The notes beneath the pieces were generated by a model, which was given only the letters and a program-made list of their open reading frames with translations, made no database searches and had not been told where the DNA came from. Shown here piece by piece: positions 17,355 to 25,221 of a stretch of DNA of 64,000 nt (position 1 is the stretch's first letter; each line of letters starts with the position of its first letter). The stretch is from JAPOXK01 sp965220315 (lineage in GTDB: Bacteria; Chloroflexota; Dehalococcoidia; Bin125), in assembly GCA_965220315.1 (NCBI GenBank), contig CBDCPP010000001.1:434001-498000 (forward strand), read 5' to 3'. A program made the translations under genes and the position numbers.

Positions 17355-18500
17355 TCATCCCGCCGCCCGGCTTCGTCTGTTCAGATGATGATCGTACAGG
17401 GCGAGTACCTGCTGCCCCACTGTCTCGACGCTAAAGGCCTCCGCACGCTGTCGGCCTGCTGCGCCCATGGCCGCCCGCGCGCTTTGATCATCCACGAGTG
17501 TAAGCAGTGCTTCGGCTAGAGGGATGGGATCGTGCGGAGGCACGATTTTCCCTGCCTCGCTGCGGTCAAGCAGATCGCGATAGCCGGGGATGTCGCTGGC
17601 AACGACGGGCAAGCCCGCGGCCATCGCCTCCACCAGGATTAGACCGAACGATTCGCCTCCAGTGGCTGGCGCACAGAGCAGATCGGCGGTCTGGTAGTAA
17701 CGCAGAAGCTCCATCTGGCTGACGGCACCGGTGAAAATGACGTCTTGCCAGCCCTGTCGCTGGACCCAATTACGTTGGCGCCGTCCCAGTGGACTTATTG
17801 GTCCGGCAATCACGAGCTGTACGTCGGACCGCTGCGCTCGTAGCCGTCCGTAGGCGGTCAGTAAGTGCGTTAGCCCCTTACGCGGTTCTTGCCGTCCCAC
17901 GAAGAGGATCGTGCGGCGGTCTTCGCGCAGGCCATGTGGTGGATCCGCGATGGGCGGGGCCGCTTTTGCGAAGGCGGCGACGTTTATGCAGTTGGGGATC
18001 ACTTCACAAGGCCGGCCGAGGTAGTGCTGCGCTTGGGCGCCGGCGACGGCCGAAACCGCGATGCGTGCGTCGAGCCGGTTGAGCCAGCGCGCGAGCAGCG
18101 GCGCGGCGAGCTGTCCCAGCCGCCGACCGATCGGTTCCGCAGCATGGAAGGTGGCGACGTTGATGGCATGGGAGTGGCGCAGGAATTGCAGTGGCAGCGT
18201 TGGCATGAGTGGCTCGTGGAGGTGCACGATGTCGAAGGCTTCTTGGCGGAGCAGGGTCCGTACGGAATGGCTCAGACGATACGAGAGCGCGATCCGCGCC
18301 ACCGATCCCCCTGCCCGTACCGGCCGCGCGCGTCCCAGCACGCGCAGACTGGTTGGTGTGTGCGGTAGCGCTTGCGAGGCTGGTCCGATCACTTGGACCT
18401 CGTGGCCCCAGTTGCGGAAAGCGTCGGCCAGATTCTGGGCGTGCGTATTGACGCCGCCCGGCACGGCGAGGTCGTAGGGAGTCACCATCGCGATCTTCAT
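17355..18500 (-). CDS. GT4 glycosyltransferase resembling phosphatidylinositol mannosyltransferase PimA
   Basis: This 381-residue GT-B enzyme has the N-terminal Gly-rich acceptor loop in KIAMVTPYDLAVPGGVNTHA. That is the same pattern (VPGGV followed by an H) as PimA and its relatives. The donor-binding half has FVGRQEPRKGLTHLL and the E-x7-E motif in GGESFGLILVEAMAAG. PimA moves mannose from GDP-mannose to phosphatidylinositol at the cytoplasmic membrane face. Here the neighbours are ino1, a CDP-alcohol phosphatidyltransferase and two acyltransferases, the same function set as the mycobacterial pgsA-patA-pimA region. The actual sugar and acceptor are not proven. ATGA overlap couples it to the PHP gene. 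Confidence 0.82.
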   Translation of the reverse strand: MKIAMVTPYDLAVPGGVNTHAQNLADAFRNWGHEVQVIGPASQALPHTPTSLRVLGRARPVRAGGSVARIALSYRLSHSVRTLLRQEAFDIVHLHEPLMPTLPLQFLRHSHAINVATFHAAEPIGRRLGQLAAPLLARWLNRLDARIAVSAVAGAQAQHYLGRPCEVIPNCINVAAFAKAAPPIADPPHGLREDRRTILFVGRQEPRKGLTHLLTAYGRLRAQRSDVQLVIAGPISPLGRRQRNWVQRQGWQDVIFTGAVSQMELLRYYQTADLLCAPATGGESFGLILVEAMAAGLPVVASDIPGYRDLLDRSEAGKIVPPHDPIPLAEALLTLVDDQSARAAMGAAGRQRAEAFSVETVGQQVLALYDHHLNRRSRAAG

Positions 18501-19288
18501 TCGTGGATTGTCGCAGGCCGCGCCGATCGGTCGTTACGAGATCGGCGACGTGGCCGCCAGAGGGCGTTGCGCGGCGTCGCAAAGACCGCGCGCAGCTGTT
18601 GGCGTGCCAGCGCGCGCATGCCGATCCGCTGCAGCGAGGGTGCTTGGTGCCGCTCGGCCAGAGTCAGGCCCGTGCGCAAGGCGGCCTGTAGATCGTCGGC
18701 TGTACGGCCCGGGAAGCGAGTCACGGCGCTGCCCAGCGCCTGCGAGAAATGGGCGTCGCTGCCGCCGTACTCCGGTAGGTGCCAGCGGGTGGCGTTCAGC
18801 CCTCGTGCGCGGGCTTGTGTGCAGCGGGCGAGTGGAGCGCCGCTCGCTAGCTCCACTGCGTCGAGCCGCTCGTCGGCGCTGTCGTGCGCGTGGCGCGCGA
18901 TGGCGCGGCGCCCAAGGCTGTAGGGGATGAGGCAGAGCGGGTGCGGGACCAGGCAGAGGCCGCCTTGGGCATGGACTGCAGCCAGGGTGTAGGCCAGCGA
19001 GCGAAAGGAGGGCACGGGCTCTTCCAAGAAGAGCGCGATCAGATGCCCGCTGAGCGTGGTCACCTCCATGCCGGCGATCACTTGCAGCCGTGCTCCAAAC
19101 TGGGCGGCGGCCTCTTGCGCCGCCCAAGCGCCGCTCAAGTCTTCGTGATCGGTGATGGCCAGCACGTCGATCGTCGTGTGCTGCTCGGCCCACTGCACGA
19201 GTTCGACTGGGGAAGCCATGCCGTCGCTGCGAGTGGTGTGGGTGTGCAGGTCGGCGGTCCCGAGCTGTGTTCCGCACGGGTCAGTCAC
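18497..19288 (-). CDS. PHP-domain metal-dependent phosphoesterase
   Basis: The 263-residue protein begins with the PHP motif TADLHTHTTRSDG (metal-binding H-x-H). It continues with DVLAITDHEDLSG (second motif), VIAGMEVTTLSGHLIALFL (the E and H ligands) and ends its core with GGSDAHFSQALG (the D-x-H motif). It is a stand-alone PHP of the RNase AM/TrpH-like type, which hydrolyses phosphoester bonds in nucleotides or small phosphates. It overlaps the acyltransferase gene upstream by 8 nt and the glycosyltransferase downstream by 4 nt, so it is an integral member of the lipid operon. A role in removing a phosphate from inositol- or sugar-phosphate intermediates would be speculative. Confidence 0.85.
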   Translation of the reverse strand: MTDPCGTQLGTADLHTHTTRSDGMASPVELVQWAEQHTTIDVLAITDHEDLSGAWAAQEAAAQFGARLQVIAGMEVTTLSGHLIALFLEEPVPSFRSLAYTLAAVHAQGGLCLVPHPLCLIPYSLGRRAIARHAHDSADERLDAVELASGAPLARCTQARARGLNATRWHLPEYGGSDAHFSQALGSAVTRFPGRTADDLQAALRTGLTLAERHQAPSLQRIGMRALARQQLRAVFATPRNALWRPRRRSRNDRSARPATIHE

Positions 19289-20150
19289 GACAGCTCCGCC
19301 AGGGCGACTCGATCAGGCGCCACTGCTCGACGTTCGTACGGATCGGATCTTCGAAGCGTGCCATCAGCGTCGCGAGGTTCGCACGAACGTCCTTGGCGCG
19401 ATCGTTGCTCTGGAGCAGGGATAGCGGCTCCATGAATTCGACGCGAAAGCGATGATCGCGGATGCGAGTCGCGTATGCGGGAAGGAGGATGGCGCCGGTG
19501 CGTAGGGCCAGATCCACCGCGCCCACGGGGAAACGGGCCAGCCGGCGCGCGAAGGGCACGCAGATACCGTTGCTCTGGATGTCGCGGTCGGTCAGGACGG
19601 CGACCAAACCGCCGCCGTCTAAGGTTTCGAGCGCTTGTCGTACGCCACTCAGTGTGGCTGGGACGAAACGGTTGCCTGCGGACTCGCGGCGCATCCGCAG
19701 CGCTTCCAGGCGCCGTTCCGGTAGGGCTTCGACGATTACGGTCGCGCTTGCTCCCAACGAGGGCAGAGCCTGAATCGCGACCTCGGGATTGCTGAGGTGC
19801 ACGCTGACCAAGACCACGCCGCGATCGGATCGCAGTGCTGCTTGGAGCCGTTCCAACCCCTCAATGGTGAGCCAGCGGCGCAAGATGCGCTCGGAGGACT
19901 GGCGGCGCAGCAGGGCTACATCGATGTAATAGCTCGCCATCTCCTGAAACTGGCGTTGTACCGCGGTGTCCAGTTGCTCGGGAGTCCAAGTGGGACGTAG
20001 CCGCTGCACGCCCGCCCGCGCGCTCTGCCGCCGCCGCTCGAGCAGGGGCAAAGCCAGCGTGCCGGCCAGGCGCGCGCCCGCGTAGAGCCAGCGCGAGGGG
20101 ATGATCGCCGCCAGCGCCTCTAAGCCCTGAAGTAGTGCCGCAGCGATCAT
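19281..20150 (-). CDS. LpxL/HtrB-like lipid acyltransferase (second of two)
   Basis: The ~289-residue protein belongs to the lysophospholipid/lipid A acyltransferase superfamily. The catalytic H-x4-D/E motif is VSVHLSNPEVAI, with Glu at the acidic position. The substrate-binding region is GGLVAVLTDRDI, followed by FPVGAVDLALRTGAILLP. ATG 20150 overlaps the stop of the upstream acyltransferase as ATGA; a longer start at 20180 would add ten residues inside that gene. A hydrophobic N-terminal segment suggests membrane association. In mycobacteria a related enzyme (PatA) acylates PIM, and in Gram-negatives LpxL acylates lipid A; the operon supports the former. The two acyltransferases in this operon are only distantly alike. 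Confidence 0.82.
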   Translation of the reverse strand: MIAAALLQGLEALAAIIPSRWLYAGARLAGTLALPLLERRRQSARAGVQRLRPTWTPEQLDTAVQRQFQEMASYYIDVALLRRQSSERILRRWLTIEGLERLQAALRSDRGVVLVSVHLSNPEVAIQALPSLGASATVIVEALPERRLEALRMRRESAGNRFVPATLSGVRQALETLDGGGLVAVLTDRDIQSNGICVPFARRLARFPVGAVDLALRTGAILLPAYATRIRDHRFRVEFMEPLSLLQSNDRAKDVRANLATLMARFEDPIRTNVEQWRLIESPWRSCRD

Positions 20151-21127
20151 TGGCCGCTCCGAGCAACGGCCGAGTCCCACTCACTGCGAGCATTCAAGGT
20201 CGGCGTGTCGGGTGTATGGAGGACGGGGCTGGCGTTGCCGGGCCGGAAGAAAGGACGAAACTGGTGCCACTGGTCGGGATGGCGCCGGACCCAGGGCTCG
20301 AATGCGTCCAGCACGGTTTGGGTGAGAGCCTGGACGTCGCGGGTGCGGTCGCCTGTTGGCGGCGGAGCGAGAGCGAGCGTCGCGAATCCCTCGAAGAGGA
20401 AGCTTCTACTTTCGCGCCGCGCGGCCCCGGCGGCGATCACGGGGGCGCCGCTCGCGAGAGCGAGGCGCGCCATGCCGGTGGATAGCCGGCACGGCTGGCC
20501 ACAGAAAGTGACATCCGCCCCTTGATGCCGCGGGCTGAGTGGCCGATCGATCAGGAGCGCGACGCTTTGCCTGTGTTTCAAGGCGCGCAACAACCGCCCA
20601 CCGCTGCCCGTCACCGGCAGCAGCTCCAATCCTAGGGCGGCTCGGGCGCGGCGCATGGTGGCGTCGAGCGCGGGATGTTTGAGCGGTTCAGCCGGAACCA
20701 AGAAAGCCGCGGAGCCTTGGGGCATGCGCGCCGCGAGCGCGCCCGCGCAGACGTCCCAGTTGCCGAAGTGCATGAGCGCGAAGATCACGGGGCCCGCCCG
20801 CACTGCCGCCTCAACGGCTGGCCAGTCTGGACTGTGGAGGGCGTTGCGGCACTCGGCTTGAGCGGCGGCCGCGCCGAGGGTTTCCAGCCGCGCGGCATCG
20901 ACGAGATAGGCGCCGTAGCGCCGCTGCTGGCGGGCGGCCCAATAGGAGAGCGAGGTGGGGTCGTCGCGGGCGAGTACGGCGCGGAGGTTCTCCCGCATCG
21001 CGCGGCGCCCGGCAGGCCAGAGGAGAAAGGCGAGTTCCAGGAGCAGCCCGGCGAGGGTGTAGGCCAGCGGCCGGGGCAGCGCGCGCGCCAGCGAACCGAA
21101 GAACTGCCACCCCCAGTAGTACGCCAT
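20147..21127 (-). CDS. LpxL/PatA-like lipid acyltransferase (first of two)
   Basis: This 326-residue protein is the better match to the PatA/LpxL family. It has a hydrophobic N-terminus (YTLAGLLLELAFLLWPAG) followed by RRAMRENLRAVL, typical of family members. The catalytic H-x4-D is in FALMHFGNWDVCAGAL, and VALLIDRPLSPRHQG is the conserved substrate-binding strand. The family signature ends at DQWHQFRPFF. It lies 27 bp after ino1 and overlaps the next acyltransferase by ATGA. It probably adds a fatty acyl chain to a glycolipid intermediate at the inner membrane face. The exact acceptor is unknown. Confidence 0.85.
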   Translation of the reverse strand: MAYYWGWQFFGSLARALPRPLAYTLAGLLLELAFLLWPAGRRAMRENLRAVLARDDPTSLSYWAARQQRRYGAYLVDAARLETLGAAAAQAECRNALHSPDWPAVEAAVRAGPVIFALMHFGNWDVCAGALAARMPQGSAAFLVPAEPLKHPALDATMRRARAALGLELLPVTGSGGRLLRALKHRQSVALLIDRPLSPRHQGADVTFCGQPCRLSTGMARLALASGAPVIAAGAARRESRSFLFEGFATLALAPPPTGDRTRDVQALTQTVLDAFEPWVRRHPDQWHQFRPFFRPGNASPVLHTPDTPTLNARSEWDSAVARSGQ

Positions 21128-21154
21128 CAGGCCAGCCGTCCGCTGCCGCCGTGC

Positions 21155-22237
21155 CTAGGGCTGGGCGGGCGCTCCCGCCGCGAAGCTCTCGACGGCGTCG
21201 CGGGCCTTGTCGTCAGTCCACTGCTGGGACGGCGACTTCATGAAGTAAGCGGAGGGGGCAAGAAGAGGTCCCGCTTCACCGCGGTCCTTGCCGATCTTGG
21301 CGCAGCGGATGGCGTCGATCACTACTCCCGCCGAGTTGGGGCTGTCCCAGACCTCCAGCTTCAGCTCTAGGTTGAGAGGGACGTTGCCGAAGGTCGTCCC
21401 CTCGATGCGGATGTGGCACCACTTGCGGTCGTCGAGCCAGGGGACGTGGTCACTGGGGCCGACGTGGATGTCGCGCGCGGGGAGCTCGTAGTCGAGCTGC
21501 GAGGTGACGGCGTTGGTCTTGGAGATCTTCTTGGACTCGAGGCGCTCACGCTCCAGCATGTTGAGGAAGTCGGTATTGCCGCCGAAGTTCAGCTGGTAGG
21601 AGCGGTCGATGCGAACGCCGCGGTCGCGGAAGAGGCGGGTCAGCACGCGGTGGACGATGGTCGCGCCGACCTGGCTCTTGATGTCGTCGCCGATGATTGG
21701 GAGGCCGGCGGTGCGGAAGCGCTGGGCCCAGTAGGGCTCGCGGGCGATGAAGACGGGGATGCAGTTCACGAAGGCGCAGCCGGCCTCAAGGATCTGCTCC
21801 ACGTACCATTTGGTGGCCTCCTCGCTGCCGACGGGGAGGTAGCTGATCACCACGTCGGTATCGCGTTCTTTGAGGATGCCGACAATGTCCGCGGTTTGTC
21901 CCGGAGCTTTGGTGATCACCTGACTGAGGTACTTACCGAGCCCATCGTGGGTCATGCCGCGCTCGACGGGGACGCCCAGGGCTGGCACGTCGGTGAACTT
22001 GTAGGTGTTGTTGGGGGCGATGGTGATCGCTTCGGAGAGGTCCTTGCCGACCTTGTTGGCGTCGATGTCGAAAGCGGCCACGAAGTTAATATCGGAGATG
22101 TGGTAGCCGCCCAGGGTCGTGTGCATGATCCCGGGGATGTCCTGATCCTCTTGGGCGTCGCGGTAGAAATGAACGCCCTGAACCAGTGAAGAGGCGCAGT
22201 TTCCCACCCCGATGATGGCGACATTGATCTTTCCCAT
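21155..22237 (-). CDS. ino1: myo-Inositol-1-phosphate synthase
   Basis: Ino1 is the NAD-dependent isomerase that turns glucose-6-phosphate into myo-inositol-1-phosphate (1L-myo-inositol-3-phosphate). The 360-residue length is that of the short prokaryotic form. The NAD-binding start is KINVAIIGVGNCASSLVQG. Other conserved blocks are VNCIPVFIA, IIGDDIKSQVGATIVHR, LNFGGNTDFLNM and SKTNAVTSQL, all near-identical to the actinobacterial/archaeal pattern. ATG 22237 follows an AGGAGG site; an in-frame start at 22354 would add 39 residues with no conservation. It is the first gene of a seven-gene operon behind a strong promoter, next to a divergent IMPase-family gene. Confidence 0.95.
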   Translation of the reverse strand: MGKINVAIIGVGNCASSLVQGVHFYRDAQEDQDIPGIMHTTLGGYHISDINFVAAFDIDANKVGKDLSEAITIAPNNTYKFTDVPALGVPVERGMTHDGLGKYLSQVITKAPGQTADIVGILKERDTDVVISYLPVGSEEATKWYVEQILEAGCAFVNCIPVFIAREPYWAQRFRTAGLPIIGDDIKSQVGATIVHRVLTRLFRDRGVRIDRSYQLNFGGNTDFLNMLERERLESKKISKTNAVTSQLDYELPARDIHVGPSDHVPWLDDRKWCHIRIEGTTFGNVPLNLELKLEVWDSPNSAGVVIDAIRCAKIGKDRGEAGPLLAPSAYFMKSPSQQWTDDKARDAVESFAAGAPAQP

Positions 22238-22325
22238 GATTGGGCCTCCTGGGGCTTCCACGGTCTGCCGGGAATGCGCGCGACCGGGCCGCGAAGCTCG
22301 CGTCCAAGGGCGGGGCGAGTAGTCC

Positions 22326-22354
22326 AATATACGCGCCGGGGTCCGCTGCGCCAA
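22326..22354 (-). promoter_or_regulatory. Sigma70-type promoter of the ino1 operon
   Basis: On the - strand TTGGCG (22354-22349) is followed by a 17-bp spacer and TATATT (22331-22326). This matches the -35/-10 consensus closely in otherwise G+C-rich DNA. The predicted start would leave a leader of about 80 nt before ino1. No experimental support is available. Confidence 0.6.
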
Positions 22355-22405
22355 TTTCCCGGCCGCCTCCTTCTCGCCGCGGCTGAGAGCGGGCAGACTA
22401 GAGCG

Positions 22406-23212
22406 ATGGATACCCCACCGCTAGAGAGACCGCCGCGAGAATCGCTGGATGCGTGCGCCCACTTCGCCGCGCGCTTGGCGGACAGCGCGGGCGTGATCCT
22501 GCGCGAGCATTTTCGCTGTCCGGCGGTGGTGGAGCGCAAGGCCGATGGTAGCCCCGTGACGGCCGCCGATCGCGCCGCGGAAGCGGCGATGCGGGCGCTG
22601 ATCGTCGAGCAGTACCCCGCGCATGGGGTGATCGGGGAGGAAGAGGGCGCGGAGCGGTCCGCAGCCCGCTATGTCTGGGTGCTTGATCCGATCGACGGGA
22701 CGCAGGCGTTCGTGACGGGCAAACCTTCCTTTGGCACGTTGATCGCACTGCTGGAGGAAGGAAGGCCGGTGCTGGGCTTGATCGACCAGCCGGTTACGGG
22801 GGAGCGCTGGTTGGGACGATCTGGAGAAGGAACGACCCTGAACGGGACGGCCGTCGCGACGCGGGACTGCGCCGCGCTGGCGAGCGCCGCCCTCTATGCG
22901 ACCACGCCCCACATGTTCGACGGTTCCGATGCCAGGGCCTTCGAACGGCTACGGGGAGAGGTGGCGCTCACGTGCTACGGGGCGGACTGTTACGCCTACG
23001 GGCTGCTGGCGAGCGGCTTCGTTGATCTGGTCGTGGAGGCGTCGCTACAACCGTACGACTACTGTGCGCTGGTGCCGGTGGTGGAGGGAGCGGGAGGCGT
23101 GATGACCGATTGGGAGGGGAAGGCGCTGGGGCTGGAGTCGGACGGGCGCGTGATAGCGGCCGGAACCCCGGCGCTCCACGGCGCCGCGCTGGCGATCCTG
23201 GGCGGTAGCTAG
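22406..23212 (+). CDS. Inositol monophosphatase family phosphatase (IMPase or histidinol-phosphatase type)
   Basis: The 268-residue Mg2+-dependent phosphatase carries the IMPase motifs: VIGEEEG (metal Glu), WVLDPIDGTQAFVTG (D-P-I-D-G-T) and QPYDYCALVPVVEGAGG (C-terminal W/P-D-x-A-x3-P pattern). GTQAFVTGKPSFGTLIAL and PYDY resemble the HisN (histidinol-phosphatase) branch, whereas the divergent position to ino1 suggests inositol phosphate dephosphorylation. I cannot decide between the two. The ATG start at 22406 lies 168 bp from the ino1 start. The TAG stop forms CTAG with the stop of a convergent small gene. Confidence 0.85.
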   Translation: MDTPPLERPPRESLDACAHFAARLADSAGVILREHFRCPAVVERKADGSPVTAADRAAEAAMRALIVEQYPAHGVIGEEEGAERSAARYVWVLDPIDGTQAFVTGKPSFGTLIALLEEGRPVLGLIDQPVTGERWLGRSGEGTTLNGTAVATRDCAALASAALYATTPHMFDGSDARAFERLRGEVALTCYGADCYAYGLLASGFVDLVVEASLQPYDYCALVPVVEGAGGVMTDWEGKALGLESDGRVIAAGTPALHGAALAILGGS

Positions 23213-23409
23213 CCGGCCTTTTTGAGGACGGGGAGACCGGTCCTGGCGTTCTCGGCGATGGTGTAGCCGGACGGAACCGCGTCGAGCGTTTCGGCCTTAG
23301 GCTGGCGCGCGAAGTAGTAGATGCGCTGTTCGTGGCCGTTCTTGAGGATGATGTTCTTGCCGTGCAGGTAGTAGGTCTGCCCTCGCGAGTTGGTGGTGGA
23401 GAAGGACAC
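23209..23409 (-). CDS. Small conserved-looking hypothetical protein (66 aa)
   Basis: The gene encodes a compact 66-residue protein with a patterned sequence: QTYYLHGKNIILKNGHEQRI, then YYFAR, then a basic C-terminus ending VLKKAG. It has alternating aromatic and charged residues and looks like a small beta-rich domain rather than a random reading frame. The phrase YYFAR...VPSGYTI...NARTGLPVLKK is reminiscent of small hypothetical proteins seen in several bacteria, but I cannot name a family. It converges on the IMPase-family gene, sharing the CTAG stop overlap. The AT-richer stretch upstream (23410-23500) may hold its promoter. Function is unknown. Confidence 0.7.
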   Translation of the reverse strand: MSFSTTNSRGQTYYLHGKNIILKNGHEQRIYYFARQPKAETLDAVPSGYTIAENARTGLPVLKKAG

Positions 23410-23443
23410 CGCTCCGCTCCGTTCTCAAAAGAAAATATGCTTA

Positions 23444-23464
23444 CGCTCTTCAGTGGAAAGAGCG
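23444..23464. repeat. Short perfect inverted repeat in an AT-richer intergenic patch
   Basis: CGCTCTT (23444-23450) and AAGAGCG (23458-23464) form a 7-bp stem with a 7-nt loop. It lies in the 258-bp gap 23410-23667, which is locally AT-rich and holds no gene I can support. It could be a regulatory hairpin upstream of the small gene ending at 23409. Confidence 0.4.
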
Positions 23465-23667
23465 CTTAATGGCATTGAACTCGCAACCTTCCTACGAGTC
23501 AAGTCCTCGGTATTTCTCGACGAAAATGCTCGACGTAAATGGCAAAGGACGCCGTCGCCGTGGGTGATCCCCATCGCCGGTCGTAGCCGATTCGCCGCCG
23601 TTCGGGGATAACTTAGCGGCCTCGGTGGATGAGACTCATTCGCTGTCGCTTAGGTTAGGCTGAAAGC

Positions 23668-24678
23668 ATGTTGGGTACGGGGCGCCGGACGGCGTTAGGC
23701 ATGGTGGCGCTGGTCGCGGCGGTGGTAGCGGGCGTCTTGGCGGTGGTGCTCGCGCTGAGCAGCGGCGACGATGGCGCCGTGAGCGGGGGCGCGGCGGCGG
23801 GCCTGGATCGCTGGGACTTGGTCCAGGCCGGGGGCGAGGCACCCTACCTGCCGGCGCTGGCCAACGCCGATCTAGCGGTGGGGATGAACCGTTTGAGTTT
23901 CACGGTGCAGGACGCGCGAGGCTTGATCGTTTCCGACGTGGACGTGGTCGCGCGCATTTACGATCTGGAGCGGGACCGCGAGCGGCCGCTGGACAGCGTG
24001 GCCGCGTCCTTCATCCCCTATGGGGCGGAGTCGCCGCTGCCGCAAGCGCACCGGCATGTGGGGAGCAGCAGCGTGTCGGACGCGGTGCGCTACGTGGGGG
24101 CGGGGGTGTACGTGGCGCCGGTGCGGTTCGGGCGGGCGGGGATCTGGGGGGTCGAGTTCGCCATCAAGCCGCCGGGAGGGGAAGAGGTGCTGGTGAACTT
24201 CCGGCTGAGCGTGCGCGAGGAGTCGCAGGCGCCGGAGCTGGGGGAGATGGCACCGGCCAGCCGGTCGCGCTCGTTGGGGGACGAGCCGGATATCCGCCGC
24301 CTGACGTCGGATCCGGCGCCGGAGCCGGGGCTGTATCAGTTACGCATCGACGAGGCGCTGCGCAGCGGGCAGCCGCTGATCGTCGCTTTCTCGACGCCAA
24401 CCTTCTGTCATTCGCGCACCTGCGGGCCGACGCTGGAGATCGTGAAGCAAGTGTGGCGCGCGTTCGCGCCGCGGGTGCAGGCGATCCACGTGGAGATCTT
24501 CGAGAACCCGCACGAGCCGGAGGCGCTGCGGGAGGCGGCCGCCTTCCTGGAGTGGGACCTGCCCAGCGAGCCCTGGGTGTTCGTGATCGACGCGGGAGGG
24601 ACGATTCGGGCGCGCTTCGAGGGAACGGTGACGGTACTGGAGCTATCCGAAGCGGTAAAAGCGATCTTGGGAGAGTAG
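23668..24678 (+). CDS. Membrane-anchored thioredoxin-fold protein with a C-x4-C centre
   Basis: The 336-residue protein has an N-terminal membrane helix (MVALVAAVVAGVLAVVLAL), a middle beta-rich domain of ~190 residues (residues ~50-215), and a C-terminal thioredoxin-like domain from about residue 220. The redox site is TPTFCHSRTCGPTLEIV, where the cysteines are separated by four residues instead of the usual two. The cis-Pro region reads LPSEPWVFVIDAGG. The domain is thus extracytoplasmic and could move electrons or metals, as Sco/TlpA proteins do. The middle domain looks immunoglobulin-like and may bind a partner. It is followed convergently by a DUF6941 gene. Confidence 0.78.
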   Translation: MLGTGRRTALGMVALVAAVVAGVLAVVLALSSGDDGAVSGGAAAGLDRWDLVQAGGEAPYLPALANADLAVGMNRLSFTVQDARGLIVSDVDVVARIYDLERDRERPLDSVAASFIPYGAESPLPQAHRHVGSSSVSDAVRYVGAGVYVAPVRFGRAGIWGVEFAIKPPGGEEVLVNFRLSVREESQAPELGEMAPASRSRSLGDEPDIRRLTSDPAPEPGLYQLRIDEALRSGQPLIVAFSTPTFCHSRTCGPTLEIVKQVWRAFAPRVQAIHVEIFENPHEPEALREAAAFLEWDLPSEPWVFVIDAGGTIRARFEGTVTVLELSEAVKAILGE

Positions 24679-24699
24679 GGCCGCGGAGGGTTGGAGCGC

Positions 24700-25149
24700 C
24701 TAAGGGGCGCCGTCCTCCGGGGGAGGGGATGGTTGGGAGGAGGGAGAGGCTTTGGCTTCGACCTTGGTGACGGTGAGGGGGATGGTGGCGACGGTCGCCT
24801 GGTCCACGAGGATGTGGAACTCGTAGGAGCCGGCCTTGGCCAGGCGCAGGTTGGGGAGGCGGAAGATGAGGTTCCAGAGGGCGGGCTCGCCGGGGCGCCC
24901 GCTGGGCAGCTTGTGCGTCATGGTGAAGGGAGTGCTGGTCTCGCCGTCCGGGGCGACGATGCGCAGGCTGGTCTGGGCTTCGCGGCCAAAGTCGGCGGCG
25001 CCGATAGCGATCTGGAGGACGGCGACCATCAGGGGGTGGTGGGCCGGAAGCGCGGTGGTGCGCAGGCGGTTGAAGATGCCGGTGACGTTGAGCTTGCCGT
25101 CGTTGGTGACGTTGGCGGTGTCGGCGAGGACGGCGAGTCGGAGGTCCAT
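24700..25149 (-). CDS. DUF6941 family protein
   Basis: The 149-residue protein starts RLAVLADTANVTNDGKLNVT with GIFNRL after it. This opening (A-D-x-A-x3-x-G-K-L-N-V-x-G-I-F) is typical of DUF6941 proteins, which are small all-beta cytoplasmic proteins of unknown role. A proline-rich, acidic tail (PSSQPSPPPEDGAP) ends the protein. The ATG at 25149 is the natural start. It is on the same strand as the Cache protein, 72 bp downstream of it, so the two may be cotranscribed. Function is unknown. Confidence 0.8.
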   Translation of the reverse strand: MDLRLAVLADTANVTNDGKLNVTGIFNRLRTTALPAHHPLMVAVLQIAIGAADFGREAQTSLRIVAPDGETSTPFTMTHKLPSGRPGEPALWNLIFRLPNLRLAKAGSYEFHILVDQATVATIPLTVTKVEAKASPSSQPSPPPEDGAP

Positions 25150-25221
25150 GGCGCTCTCGCAGCGGCTTGGCTGGCTTGGCCTAGCTGGCTTGGATACAGC
25201 GGCGCGGGCGCGCCGCCGGTC

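Noticed and set aside
18497..19288. DNA polymerase III-type PHP domain
   Set aside because: The protein is a stand-alone 263-residue PHP with no polymerase region.
22406..23212. Definite inositol monophosphatase
   Set aside because: Its motifs are at least as close to the HisN branch; only the context suggests inositol, so I kept a neutral call.
23470..23530. tRNA-like string on the - strand (GGTTGCGAGTTCAATGCC resembles a T-arm)
   Set aside because: The supposed T-stem does not pair, and no acceptor, D- or anticodon arm can be found around it.
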